Positions 35,827 to 43,676 of a stretch of 56,701 bases of DNA are shown here, piece by piece. Numbering within the stretch: position 1 is the first letter of the stretch; every line of letters starts with the position of its first letter. The stretch is taken from contig JALVTH010000004.1 in NCBI GenBank assembly GCA_027036015.1, forward strand, positions 1-56,701, read 5' to 3'. This DNA is from Campylobacteraceae bacterium. Its GTDB lineage: Bacteria > Campylobacterota > Campylobacteria > Campylobacterales > Sulfurovaceae. Below the pieces are notes generated by a model. The model was not told where the DNA came from and did no database searches. It saw only the letters and a list, made by a program, of their open reading frames with translations. The position numbers and the translations under genes are program-made.

Positions 35827-35848
35827 ATGAGACTGAAGTCTCATTTCC
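35827..35848 (-). repeat. REP hairpin, right copy
   Basis: Read on the minus strand: GGAA then ATGAGAC-TTCA-GTCTCAT (7-bp stem), 9 nt upstream of the RayT start. Same GGAA-plus-hairpin layout as the copy at 35269-35290, inverted relative to it. Confidence 0.7.
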
Positions 35849-35853
35849 TTTTT

Positions 35854-36813
35854 CTAGCTCAATATTGCATTAAAAATAAACCCAATCGCCATAATTCCAA
35901 GCGCAACCACGCCAAAGAATATGCTAATTAGCTTAATCGATAAAATCTTTTTTAAAATCATTGCTTCTGGTAGGCTCAAAGCTGTAATTGCCATCATAAA
36001 GCTTAAAGCAGTGCCAAGGAGCATTCCTTTTTGGGTTAAAACTTCAATTAGCGGCATAACGCCGGCTGCATTTGAATACATCGGCACACCTAAAATTGTA
36101 GCAATTGGCACCGCATACCAAGCATCGCCGCCTGCGTATTTTACAATTGTCTCTGTTGGCACATAGCCGTGGATAAATGCGCCTATTCCTACACCTGCTA
36201 TAATATAGAGCCACACTTTTTTGAGTATATCTTTGGTGTAATCCCAAGCCTCTTTGGCGCGCTCTTTAAATGGTATTTTTACCTCTTCTAGTTTTGGCGG
36301 TTTGGCTGCGGGCGGTTTTATTAAAATTTCATCTTCTAAATCCATTTTGCCAATAACAATACCTGCAACTATTGCAACTAAAAGCCCAAAGCCGATATAA
36401 AGCGCCGTAATTTTCCAGCCAAATAGCGCAAAGAGCATCGCTATTGCAATTTCGTTATTCATCGGCGCAGAAATAAGGTAGCTAAAGGTAACTCCAAGTG
36501 GAATTCTAGCCTGAATAAATCCTAAAAAAAGCGGAATAGCCGAGCAAGAGCAAAATGGCGTTATAATCCCAAAAAGCGCTGCAGCAATATGCCCTACAAG
36601 CGGATGCTTACCTTCTAGGTAATCGCGCACCTTTTCGGTTGGGAAATAGCTTCTAATAACCGTTACAACAAATATAATTACCGTTAAAAGCAAAAATATC
36701 TTTGCCGTATCGAAAAGAAAAAAATCCAAAGCGCTTCCAAGCGCGCTTTTGCTATCAAGCCCAAACTTACCATAAACCAGGCTATCTACTATTCTTTGCC
36801 ACCAATCAAACAT
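35854..36813 (-). CDS. arsP: ArsP-type permease (DUF318 family)
   Basis: A 319-residue membrane permease. The first half has the family signature TPFCSCSAIPLFLGF with Cys-x-Cys and YLISAPMNNEIAIAMLF. A charged cytoplasmic loop (about 155-190) separates it from the second half with GVPMYSNAAGVMPLIEVL. ArsP of C. jejuni exports trivalent organoarsenicals; SO_0444-type metal efflux is the alternative. AAGGA precedes the ATG. Position in the ars operon supports an arsenical substrate. Confidence 0.82.
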   Translation of the reverse strand: MFDWWQRIVDSLVYGKFGLDSKSALGSALDFFLFDTAKIFLLLTVIIFVVTVIRSYFPTEKVRDYLEGKHPLVGHIAAALFGIITPFCSCSAIPLFLGFIQARIPLGVTFSYLISAPMNNEIAIAMLFALFGWKITALYIGFGLLVAIVAGIVIGKMDLEDEILIKPPAAKPPKLEEVKIPFKERAKEAWDYTKDILKKVWLYIIAGVGIGAFIHGYVPTETIVKYAGGDAWYAVPIATILGVPMYSNAAGVMPLIEVLTQKGMLLGTALSFMMAITALSLPEAMILKKILSIKLISIFFGVVALGIMAIGFIFNAILS

Positions 36814-36864
36814 TATAATCCTTCTAAAAAGCTAAAAAGCAAAAAGCTTAATGCCTAAAGTTTG

Positions 36865-36883
36865 GTGCGGTGAGGCACCGCAC
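36865..36883. repeat. Strong hairpin in ars operon intergenic spacer
   Basis: GTGCGGTG-AGG-CACCGCAC, a perfect 8-bp stem, in the 119-nt gap between the BFD-like gene and arsP. It is followed by two copies of CTGTCACT (about 36894-36915). No T tract, so more likely an mRNA-stability or palindromic repeat element than a terminator. Confidence 0.5.
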
Positions 36884-36932
36884 ACTACTGCCCACTGTCA
36901 CTGCAAACTGTCACTAAGCACAAATCAACCAA

Positions 36933-37181
36933 TCAAACACTTTCTAACTTTATTAATTGATTTATCTCTTTCGAGCAGCAGCGCTTGTTCGGATTAAGCT
37001 CTTTGCATCTACTGCCTGTGCATGCACCCGTTGCATCTTTTATAAGTGCAAGGGTATTTGCGCCATCTTTTATCGCTTTAACGATTGTTAGCTTATCAAC
37101 CTCGCAGCAGTAGCAAATTAAATCGCTATCATCCAGTGTTGTTACATCATCAAACTTTTTTATTTTTGCAAAAAACTTCAT
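36933..37181 (-). CDS. BFD-like (2Fe-2S)-binding protein
   Basis: An 82-residue cysteine-rich protein. LICYCCEVDKLTIVKAIKDG and TGACTGSRCKEL give a CxC...CxxxxC pattern of the bacterioferritin-associated-ferredoxin [2Fe-2S] domain. Two further Cys follow (NKRCCSKE). It overlaps the thioredoxin-like gene by 4 nt (ATGA), so it is in the ars operon; a redox role with the thioredoxin-like protein and ArsC is an inference. Confidence 0.75.
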   Translation of the reverse strand: MKFFAKIKKFDDVTTLDDSDLICYCCEVDKLTIVKAIKDGANTLALIKDATGACTGSRCKELNPNKRCCSKEINQLIKLESV

Positions 37182-37408
37182 GATATTAAAGCTGCTATTT
37201 CATCTACGCTTAAAAGTTTGCCTGTGCTTACAACTTTGCCGTCAATCACAAGCCCCGGCGTGCTCATTACGCCGTATTCCATAATTTTAGTAATATCTTC
37301 TACCTTTTCAATTAAAGCAAACTTACCGCTTTTTGCAACTGCTTGCTTTGCGTTTTCTTCTAATGCTTTACATTTAGCGCATCCGGTTCCTAAAATTTCT
37401 ATTTTCAT
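37178..37408 (-). CDS. Small thioredoxin-like protein
   Basis: A 76-residue thioredoxin-fold protein of the redox-active disulfide family, with the active site LGTGCAKCKALEENA (CxxC at about 10-13) and the cis-Pro segment YGVMSTPGLVIDGKVV. The ATG at 37408 overlaps the arsR stop (ATGA) and has AAGGAG 5 nt upstream. Such proteins accompany arsP/permease genes and could reduce ArsC. Confidence 0.85.
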   Translation of the reverse strand: MKIEILGTGCAKCKALEENAKQAVAKSGKFALIEKVEDITKIMEYGVMSTPGLVIDGKVVSTGKLLSVDEIAALIS

Positions 37409-37761
37409 TTTTTCTCCTTTGTAGTAATTTGACAACTTTTTGATTCTTTCTTTAAAGGTGGTAAAGAAAGAGACAAAGAGATAATTTCTTGTAAAAGATT
37501 GGCTCTAAAATCATCTAATGGATTTTTAATGGAATAATAAGACCATTTTTTCTCTTTTTTAACCTGTAAAAACTTTGCCTCTTTTAAAATTTTTAAATGT
37601 CTTGAGAGTCTTGATTGAAGCATTCCAAATGAATTTTCTAAATCACATACACATACTGCTTTATGCATGTGGATAAATTTTAATAATTGTACACGTGTTG
37701 GATCATACAATGCACCTATAGTTTTTAAAAATTCTTCTAAAACTTCTTCTTGATTTTTCAT
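37405..37761 (-). CDS. arsR: ArsR-family metalloregulator
   Basis: A 118-residue winged-helix repressor. LYDPTRVQLLKFI opens the DNA-binding domain, VCVCDLENSFG carries the Cys pair of the arsenite-binding CVCDL motif, and MLQSRLSRHLKILKEAKFL is the recognition helix region. It heads the ars operon and should repress its own promoter through the inverted repeat at 37770-37791. No Shine-Dalgarno sequence precedes the ATG, which lies right where transcription would begin, so the mRNA may be leaderless. Confidence 0.9.
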   Translation of the reverse strand: MKNQEEVLEEFLKTIGALYDPTRVQLLKFIHMHKAVCVCDLENSFGMLQSRLSRHLKILKEAKFLQVKKEKKWSYYSIKNPLDDFRANLLQEIISLSLSLPPLKKESKSCQITTKEKK

Positions 37762-37767
37762 GATATA

Positions 37768-37791
37768 ATCATATCAAGATATGTTGATATG
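37768..37791 (-). promoter_or_regulatory. ArsR operator overlapping the ars promoter
   Basis: CATATCAA-GATATG-TTGATATG is a perfect 8-bp inverted repeat (37770-37791), the usual ArsR/SmtB operator form. A -10 candidate TATGAT (minus strand 37773-37768) overlaps it, so binding would block RNA polymerase. Confidence 0.75.
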
Positions 37792-37862
37792 AAGCTGAGT
37801 TTTTTAATTTTTTTAAAATTATCAGATTTTGTGTAAGATATGAACAGGTTAAAAATTAGAAG

Positions 37863-37938
37863 TGGTGGACCCTATCGGGCTCGAACCGACGACCTCCACG
37901 CTGCCAGCGTGGCGCTCTCCCAACTGAGCTAAGGGCCC
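37863..37938 (-). tRNA. tRNA-Ala (GGC anticodon)
   Basis: A 76-nt cloverleaf on the minus strand. Acceptor GGGCCCT pairs with AGGGTCC, the D arm is GCTCAGTTGGGAGAGC, the anticodon stem-loop is CCACG-CTGGCAG-CGTGG giving anticodon GGC, the T loop is GTTCGAGCC, and the 3' ACCA is encoded. It borders the arsenic region, a typical island attachment site. Confidence 0.96.
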
Positions 37939-37950
37939 GTGAGCTTTGCA

Positions 37951-37956
37951 ATTATA
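37951..37956 (-). promoter_or_regulatory. -10 of the tRNA-Ala gene
   Basis: TATAAT on the minus strand, 12 nt before the tRNA 5' end, divergent from the metY promoter. Confidence 0.55.
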
Positions 37957-37975
37957 TCATTTTAATTTTTAAACT

Positions 37976-37983
37976 GCTATGAT
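37976..37983 (+). promoter_or_regulatory. Extended -10 promoter of metY
   Basis: GC TATGAT with TG one base further upstream (hexamer 37978-37983), 22 nt before the metY ATG. Confidence 0.45.
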
Positions 37984-38005
37984 TTTATAAAAAAAAGGAT
38001 ATAAA

Positions 38006-39277
38006 ATGCAAGATAAAACGAAAGCTTTGCGAAGTGGATATAATCCAAAAGAGCACATGGGTGCTATGAGTGTTCCAATTTATCAAACGACTGCTTATGA
38101 ATTTAGAAATAGTCAACATGCGGCAAATTTGTTTGAATTAAAAGAAGAAGGAGCTATTTATACAAGAATTAATAATCCAACAACAGAGATTTTTGAGAAG
38201 CGTTTTTGCTCTTTAGAAGAGGGTGTTGGAGCAGTAGCAACTGCAAGTGGAACAGCGGCAATTTTTTATACTTTTGCAAATGTGGCAGGGTGCGGGGATA
38301 ATATTTTAGTAGCCAAACAAAGCTATGGCGGCACTTTGACAATGGCAGCACATACATTGAAACGCTTTGGCATTGAAGGAAGATTTTTTGATGTTTATAA
38401 TTTAGAGGAGTTAGAGAGTCAAATTGATGAGAAAACAAAAATAATCTTTTTTGAAACAATTCCAAATCCAGCAATTGAAGTTGCCGATGTGCAAAAAATT
38501 GTTGAAATTGCAAAGAAACATAATATTTTACTTTGTGTTGATAATACTGTTGCAACTCCAATTCTTTGCAAGCCACTAAAGCTTGGGGCTGATATAGTGG
38601 TGCATAGCACGAGTAAATATTGTAATGGGAATGGAAGTGCTATTGGAGGTATTATTGTAGAAAGCAGCACTGCAGCGCAAAAAATAAAAGAAAATCCAAG
38701 ATATAGCCATTTTAATGAACCAGATTTAAGTTATCATGGGCTTATTTATAGTGAGCTTGAAGGGGCTATATTTACTTTAAGAGTTCGACTTGCATTGCTT
38801 AGAGATTTTGGAGGTGCACCAAGCCCATTTAATTCGTGGCTCAATTTGCAAGGGCTTGAGACTTTGGCTTTAAGAATGGAGCATATTAGCAAAAGTGCTT
38901 TAGAGATTGCAAAATTTCTTGAGGCTCATCCAAAAGTTAAAAGCGTGAACTATCCAGGGTTAAAAAGCAGTAAAAGTTATGAAAATGCGCAAAAATATCT
39001 TTATAAAGGTATGGCAAGTGGGCTTTTGAGTTTTATTGTTGAAAGTAAAGAAGCAGCACAAAAAGTGGCTGAATCAACAAAAATCTTTTCTTTAGTTGTC
39101 AATATTGGTGATAGCAAATCAATCATTACCCATCCAGCAAGCACTACGCATCAGCAACTAAGCAAAGAAGAGCTTAAGGCAGCTGGAGTTGATGAGGGGC
39201 TTATTCGCTTAAGTATTGGACTTGAAGATACAAAAGATTTAATCAATGATTTAGAACAAGCACTAAGTTTGATTTAA
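38006..39277 (+). CDS. metY: O-acetylhomoserine sulfhydrylase
   Basis: A 423-residue PLP enzyme of the Cys/Met metabolism family, converting O-acetylhomoserine and sulfide to homocysteine. Features: SVPIYQTTAYEF, YTRINNPTTEIFEKR, the PLP-lysine site VVHSTSKYCNGNGSAIGG and the large C-terminal domain with IITHPASTTHQQLS. Followed by metX, which makes its substrate. Confidence 0.9.
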   Translation: MQDKTKALRSGYNPKEHMGAMSVPIYQTTAYEFRNSQHAANLFELKEEGAIYTRINNPTTEIFEKRFCSLEEGVGAVATASGTAAIFYTFANVAGCGDNILVAKQSYGGTLTMAAHTLKRFGIEGRFFDVYNLEELESQIDEKTKIIFFETIPNPAIEVADVQKIVEIAKKHNILLCVDNTVATPILCKPLKLGADIVVHSTSKYCNGNGSAIGGIIVESSTAAQKIKENPRYSHFNEPDLSYHGLIYSELEGAIFTLRVRLALLRDFGGAPSPFNSWLNLQGLETLALRMEHISKSALEIAKFLEAHPKVKSVNYPGLKSSKSYENAQKYLYKGMASGLLSFIVESKEAAQKVAESTKIFSLVVNIGDSKSIITHPASTTHQQLSKEELKAAGVDEGLIRLSIGLEDTKDLINDLEQALSLI

Positions 39278-39363
39278 ATATATCATAAGCTGATATTATA
39301 GAGTGAGCGGTGTTAAGTAATTTTAGGATAAAATAGCACTAAATTTTTTTTAAGAAAGAGTCT

Positions 39364-40476
39364 ATGAGGATAGAGACGAAAAAAGCTCACTTTACCTCCC
39401 CCTTATATTTAGAAAGCGGGCGAATTTTAGAGCCATATGATATTGTATATGAAACCTATGGAGAGCTTAATAAAGATAAAAGCAATGTTGTTTTAGTTTG
39501 TCATGCTCTTAGTGGTTCTCATCATGCAGCAGGATTATATCCAGGCGATAGAAAGCCTGGCTGGTGGGATAAGCTTATTGGCGATGGCAAGGCAATAGAT
39601 ACGAGAAAATATTTTGTTATTTGTTCAAACTCTATTGGCTCTTGTTTTGGAAGTACTGGACCAATGAGCCCTCAATATCCATCGCAAGAGCCCTATAGGC
39701 TGAACTTCCCAGTAATTACTATTAAAGATATGGTCAAAGCACAAAAGCAACTGCTCTCATCTTTAGGAATTCATGAAGTGCACACTATTATTGGTGGTTC
39801 TATGGGTGGTATGCAAGCTTTGCAATTTGGGGTGGATTATCCTCATTTTGCAAAGTCAATTATTGCTCTTGCAGCAACCTATGCAACAAGACCTTGGGCA
39901 ATTGCTTTTAATAAAGTAGCTATTGAAGCAATTAGAAGAGATCCACGCTTTAAAAATGGTAATTACAATAAAGATGATTTTAAAGAGCATGGGTTGGATG
40001 GCTTAGCAATTGGGAGAATTGCTGGGCATATTTCGTATCTTTCACCAGCTTCTATGGAGAAAAAGTTTGGAAGAGCTTATGTTGCAACTGATGGGCTTTT
40101 TGAGCTTTTTGGGCGCTATGAGGTAGAGCGCTATATGGAGTATAATACAAGCAATTTTGCACGAATCTTTGATCCACTAAGTTATTTATATATTGTAAAA
40201 GCAATTAATACTTTTAATTTAGCAAGAGGCTATGGGTCGCTTTATGATGCTATTAGTAGGGTTGAAGCAAAAATTAATTTAATTAGCTTTAAAGGAGATA
40301 TGCTCTTTTTCCCGCAGGAGATGGAGCATTTAGCTAAGATGCTTCAAAGGCTTAATAAAAAGTATAGCTATTATGAAATTGATAGTGACTATGGGCATGA
40401 TGCTTTTTTGGTAGAGATTGAAAAGTTTGAAGATTTAATAAGAGATATGTTAAAGGAAGTTGATGAAAGTAAATAG
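39364..40476 (+). CDS. metX: Homoserine O-acetyltransferase
   Basis: A 370-residue alpha/beta hydrolase-fold enzyme. It has VLVCHALSGSHHAAG, the nucleophile elbow IIGGSMGGMQALQFG with the catalytic Ser, and the C-terminal DYGHDAFLVE with the catalytic His. It makes acyl-homoserine for MetY. It overlaps xseB by 14 nt. Confidence 0.92.
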   Translation: MRIETKKAHFTSPLYLESGRILEPYDIVYETYGELNKDKSNVVLVCHALSGSHHAAGLYPGDRKPGWWDKLIGDGKAIDTRKYFVICSNSIGSCFGSTGPMSPQYPSQEPYRLNFPVITIKDMVKAQKQLLSSLGIHEVHTIIGGSMGGMQALQFGVDYPHFAKSIIALAATYATRPWAIAFNKVAIEAIRRDPRFKNGNYNKDDFKEHGLDGLAIGRIAGHISYLSPASMEKKFGRAYVATDGLFELFGRYEVERYMEYNTSNFARIFDPLSYLYIVKAINTFNLARGYGSLYDAISRVEAKINLISFKGDMLFFPQEMEHLAKMLQRLNKKYSYYEIDSDYGHDAFLVEIEKFEDLIRDMLKEVDESK

Positions 40477-40675
40477 CTTTGAAAAAAAACTTGAAATGAT
40501 TAAAGAAAAAATTGATGCGTTGATGGATCCAAACTTAACTTTAGAAGAATCTATTAAGCTATATAAAGAGGGGCTTAAGATTATTAAAGAGGCGCAAAAG
40601 GAGCTTGAAGAGGCAAAATTAAAAGTTCAAACCATTACTCAAGAAGAGTTAGGAGAATTGAGTGAAAGAGATTAA
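40463..40675 (+). CDS. xseB: Exodeoxyribonuclease VII small subunit
   Basis: A 70-residue helical protein with the XseB pattern FEKKLEMIKEKIDALMDPNL then TLEESIKLYKEGLKII. It forms a complex with XseA (not here) for single-strand DNA degradation. The ATG at 40463 has AAAGGAAG upstream. Its end overlaps the next gene by 14 nt. Confidence 0.87.
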   Translation: MKVNSFEKKLEMIKEKIDALMDPNLTLEESIKLYKEGLKIIKEAQKELEEAKLKVQTITQEELGELSERD

Positions 40676-41468
40676 TATTGGAGCGTTGCAACTTCCAACT
40701 CTGGGAATGAATTATGATAGATTAAACTTTTATTGTAAAAAAGCGAATGAGAGAGAGTGCAAGCTTCTTTTGCTTGGAGAATATGTTATTAATCACTTTT
40801 TTAAAGAGTTAATTACAATTCCAAAAAGAATGGTTAAAGATCAAACCACAAATCATTTAAAAAAATTAAAAGAGTTTAGTAAAGAGTATAATTTAACAAT
40901 AGTAGCACCATTTGTTGAGATAAAAAAAGATAAAATTTATAAAAAGGTGGTAAAACTTTCTCCAAAATCAACATCATATGCGATGCAACAAATCTTAATC
41001 AACTATCCACATTGGAATGAAGAGAGTTTTTTTGATAATCCTATCACAAAACTTATTGAACCGATGATTTTTACTATTGAGGGCTTTAAATTTACCGTTA
41101 TTTTTGGTTTTGAGCTTCATTTTGATTTTTTTTGGGATATTGTAAGGAAAAAAAGAGTTGATGTTGTTCTTTTGCCAACAGCTTCTACTTTTGGCTCAAA
41201 ACAAAGGTGGCAAGAGTTGATTTGTTCGCGCGCTTTTACAAATAGTTGCTATATTTTGCGAGCTAATAGAGTGGGTGATTATTATGAAGATGAGATTAAA
41301 TGGCACTTTTATGGTGAATCGATGCTGGTAAATCCTGATGGAAAGATTGAGATGAAGCTTGAAGATAAAGAATCAATGCTTATTGAGCCAGTGAGCAAAG
41401 AGGTTTTAAGCTATCATAAAAGAGCATGGGGATTTTTAAACCATTTAAGAAGGCGAGGGGAGATTTAA
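40662..41468 (+). CDS. Nitrilase-fold protein lacking the catalytic Cys
   Basis: A 268-residue carbon-nitrogen hydrolase-fold protein. The general-base Glu is present in LLLLGEYVINHF (residue 40). At the place of the nucleophile motif (CYDLRFPE in active enzymes) it has FGFELHFDF, with Gly149 where Cys is expected. The C-terminal part, ICSRAFTNSCYILRANRVGD and ESMLVNPDGKIE, is normal for the family. It starts at GTG with GGAG 6 nt upstream and ends overlapping the ThiF-like gene. It may be a pseudoenzyme. Confidence 0.8.
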   Translation: MKEINIGALQLPTLGMNYDRLNFYCKKANERECKLLLLGEYVINHFFKELITIPKRMVKDQTTNHLKKLKEFSKEYNLTIVAPFVEIKKDKIYKKVVKLSPKSTSYAMQQILINYPHWNEESFFDNPITKLIEPMIFTIEGFKFTVIFGFELHFDFFWDIVRKKRVDVVLLPTASTFGSKQRWQELICSRAFTNSCYILRANRVGDYYEDEIKWHFYGESMLVNPDGKIEMKLEDKESMLIEPVSKEVLSYHKRAWGFLNHLRRRGEI

Positions 41469-42148
41469 TGCAAGAGTATTTCAATCGCCAAATAATGCTG
41501 TGGGGCAAAAAGAGACAAATAGAGCTTCAAAACAAGAGTGTTTTAATTGTTGGAAGCGGTGGACTTGGATGTTCAAATGCTTTAGCACTCAGTGGGAGTG
41601 GAGTAGGGGTGATTGATATTGTTGATTTTGACAAGGTTGAAACACACAATATTCATCGCCAAATTTTGTTTGATATAGCAGATGAAGGTAAATATAAGTG
41701 TGAAGTAGCGGCAAAAAAGATAGCACAAAGAAATCCTTTTGTAAAAGTTAATGCCTATACCCAAAAATTTGAAGATTTTATTGTTTCAAATAGTAACAAA
41801 TATGATATTATAATTGATGCAACAGATAATTTGCAAACAAGAGCTGCAATAGATGCATATGCAAAAGAAAAGAAAACTCCATGGATTTATGGAAGTGTTG
41901 AAGAGTTTTATGGACAAGTTTGCTTTTTTAAAGAGAGTTCATACTCTGCACTTTTTGCTGCTAAAAAGCTTGAGACAAAAGGTATTGCCGCACCAATGGT
42001 TATGCAAATAGCAGCATTGCAAGCAAATTTAGCATTACGATATTTGGCAAATTTGCCAGTTAGGAGTGATTTGTTGTATTATTTATATTATAATAGTGAT
42101 GGTGAATTTGAAATGAAAAAGTTTTTGTTGGCAAAGGATGAATTATGA
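41468..42148 (+). CDS. ThiF/MoeB/HesA-family E1-like protein
   Basis: A 226-residue adenylating protein. The nucleotide-binding motif VLIVGSGGLGCSNALAL is near residues 21-37, then IDIVDFDKVETHNIHRQ and IIDATDNLQTR. MoeB-type zinc CxxC pairs are absent. It would activate a ubiquitin-like sulfur carrier (ThiS or MoaD), neither of which is nearby. The ATG at 41468 has GGGGAG upstream and shares a base with the preceding stop; an upstream in-frame ATG at 41426 lies inside the previous gene. Confidence 0.83.
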   Translation: MQEYFNRQIMLWGKKRQIELQNKSVLIVGSGGLGCSNALALSGSGVGVIDIVDFDKVETHNIHRQILFDIADEGKYKCEVAAKKIAQRNPFVKVNAYTQKFEDFIVSNSNKYDIIIDATDNLQTRAAIDAYAKEKKTPWIYGSVEEFYGQVCFFKESSYSALFAAKKLETKGIAAPMVMQIAALQANLALRYLANLPVRSDLLYYLYYNSDGEFEMKKFLLAKDEL

Positions 42149-42477
42149 AATATCTTGCATTTTTTTTAGGCATTCTTTTTTTACTAAGTGGATGTACACA
42201 AGAATCTCAAAATAAAATTAGTCGCTCCATTCAAAATTGGACAGGGACACATGGGGTTTTAGATGTATATGCAGGAAGCAAATTAGTAAAGCGCTTTATC
42301 CATATTGATAAACTCTCAACTGCTTATGGAACTGATGATAACAAGCCAAGACCTTATCGATATGGGTATGGTTATGATGATGTAAACTTTAATTTTAAAG
42401 TGGATCCGGGAGAAAAAAAGGTTTATTTTGAGTTTTCAGATTATTCAACAAGTTATATTTTTTATGAACACAACTAA
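42145..42477 (+). CDS. Predicted lipoprotein, unknown function
   Basis: A 110-residue protein with a lipoprotein signal: hydrophobic LAFFLGILFLLSGC with the lipobox Cys at residue 17. The mature part has VLDVYAGSKLVKRFIHIDKL, a tyrosine/glycine-rich RPYRYGYGYDD and FEFSDYSTSYIFYE. I do not recognise it. It overlaps the ThiF-like gene and the antiporter gene, so it belongs to the metX-to-antiporter operon. Confidence 0.75.
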   Translation: MKYLAFFLGILFLLSGCTQESQNKISRSIQNWTGTHGVLDVYAGSKLVKRFIHIDKLSTAYGTDDNKPRPYRYGYGYDDVNFNFKVDPGEKKVYFEFSDYSTSYIFYEHN

Positions 42478-43676
42478 TGGATCCACTCTTAATAATTGGC
42501 GTCATCTTTTTGTATGGCGCTTTGGTGAAATTTATTAGTATCAAACTTAAAATTTTATATGTTGTTGGATATTTGTTATTAGGAATTATTATTGGTCCGC
42601 AAGGGCTGAATATTGTTCCAAGAGATTTTATAGAAGAAAATAGTGTAATTATTGATTTATCATTAGCTATTATTTCAGTGCTTGTTGGAGCTAATTTACA
42701 CTATAAGATATTAAAAAATCATATAAAACTTATAGTGTTTATCTCTTTTTTTGAGAGTTTTTTTGCTTTTTTGTTGATAAGTTGCGCTTTTTATTTTTTA
42801 TTTGATTATTTGGAGTTTAATTTTAATAAAGAGTATCGTTTTATTATTGCTATTTTATTTGGAGCACTCTCTTCTGCTACGGCTCCAGCTACAATTTTAG
42901 CCATTATGCATGAATTAAAAATCAAAAACTCTTTTAGCTCTTTTTTGTTAGGAACTGTAGCAATGGATAATGCTTTGGCATTAATTTTTTTTAGTTTTGT
43001 AGTGATGATTCTTAAAGTTACTTTGGCTTCAAGCTCTTTTGAGATAAGTAATTTTTTTGTTATTTTTCCAAAGCTATTTTATTCTTTGCTTTTGGGAATT
43101 GTTGGTGGAATATTTTCTATTTTGATTGATAAAATCTTTCAAAATTATCGCACTATAAAAACAACTTCAACACTTGGAGTTGTTTTTATTGTTTTTAGCT
43201 TGAGTAAAATTTTTAATTTAGAGCCACTTTTGAGTGCATTGATTATGGGTGTAGTGATGGCAAATTTATCAAAAGAGTTTTATTTGGTAAGAAAAGAGTT
43301 TGATCACCATTTAAAAGATATTATTTTTGTTTTGTTCTTTACAGTTTCTGCAATGCACCTTAATTTAGGATTATTAACTCTTATGCCTTTTGTGGTAATT
43401 ACTTATGTGGTATTTCGTGTGATAGGGAAAGTAGTAGGAGCTTTTGTTGGTGGAAAATTAACAAAAAGCAGTTCTTTTATTCAAAAATATTTAGGAATTG
43501 CGCTTTTTCCACAAGCTGGAATTGCAATTGGACTTGCATTTTCTCTAAAAGATGAACCAAGTTTAAGTGCATTTGCTCCAATTGTTATTAATGTCATTAT
43601 TGCAACAACAATTATTCATGAAGTTATCGGGCCATTTTTGACCCGATATGTTTTAAAAAAACAACAAAATTTATGA
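42477..43676 (+). CDS. Cation/H+ antiporter, CPA2 family
   Basis: A 399-residue membrane protein with about 12 hydrophobic segments of the Na+/H+ exchanger (CPA2/KefB-like) fold. It has [14 protein letters not shown] near residues 36-49, [14 protein letters not shown] for the broken-helix region with the nearby MDNALALIF, and [14 protein letters not shown]. No C-terminal TrkA-N domain is attached. It ends 6 nt into the convergent ppsA. Confidence 0.87.
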   Translation: MDPLLIIGVIFLYGALVKFISIKLKILYVVGYLLLGIIIGPQGLNIVPRDFIEENSVIIDLSLAIISVLVGANLHYKILKNHIKLIVFISFFESFFAFLLISCAFYFLFDYLEFNFNKEYRFIIAILFGALSSATAPATILAIMHELKIKNSFSSFLLGTVAMDNALALIFFSFVVMILKVTLASSSFEISNFFVIFPKLFYSLLLGIVGGIFSILIDKIFQNYRTIKTTSTLGVVFIVFSLSKIFNLEPLLSALIMGVVMANLSKEFYLVRKEFDHHLKDIIFVLFFTVSAMHLNLGLLTLMPFVVITYVVFRVIGKVVGAFVGGKLTKSSSFIQKYLGIALFPQAGIAIGLAFSLKDEPSLSAFAPIVINVIIATTIIHEVIGPFLTRYVLKKQQNL

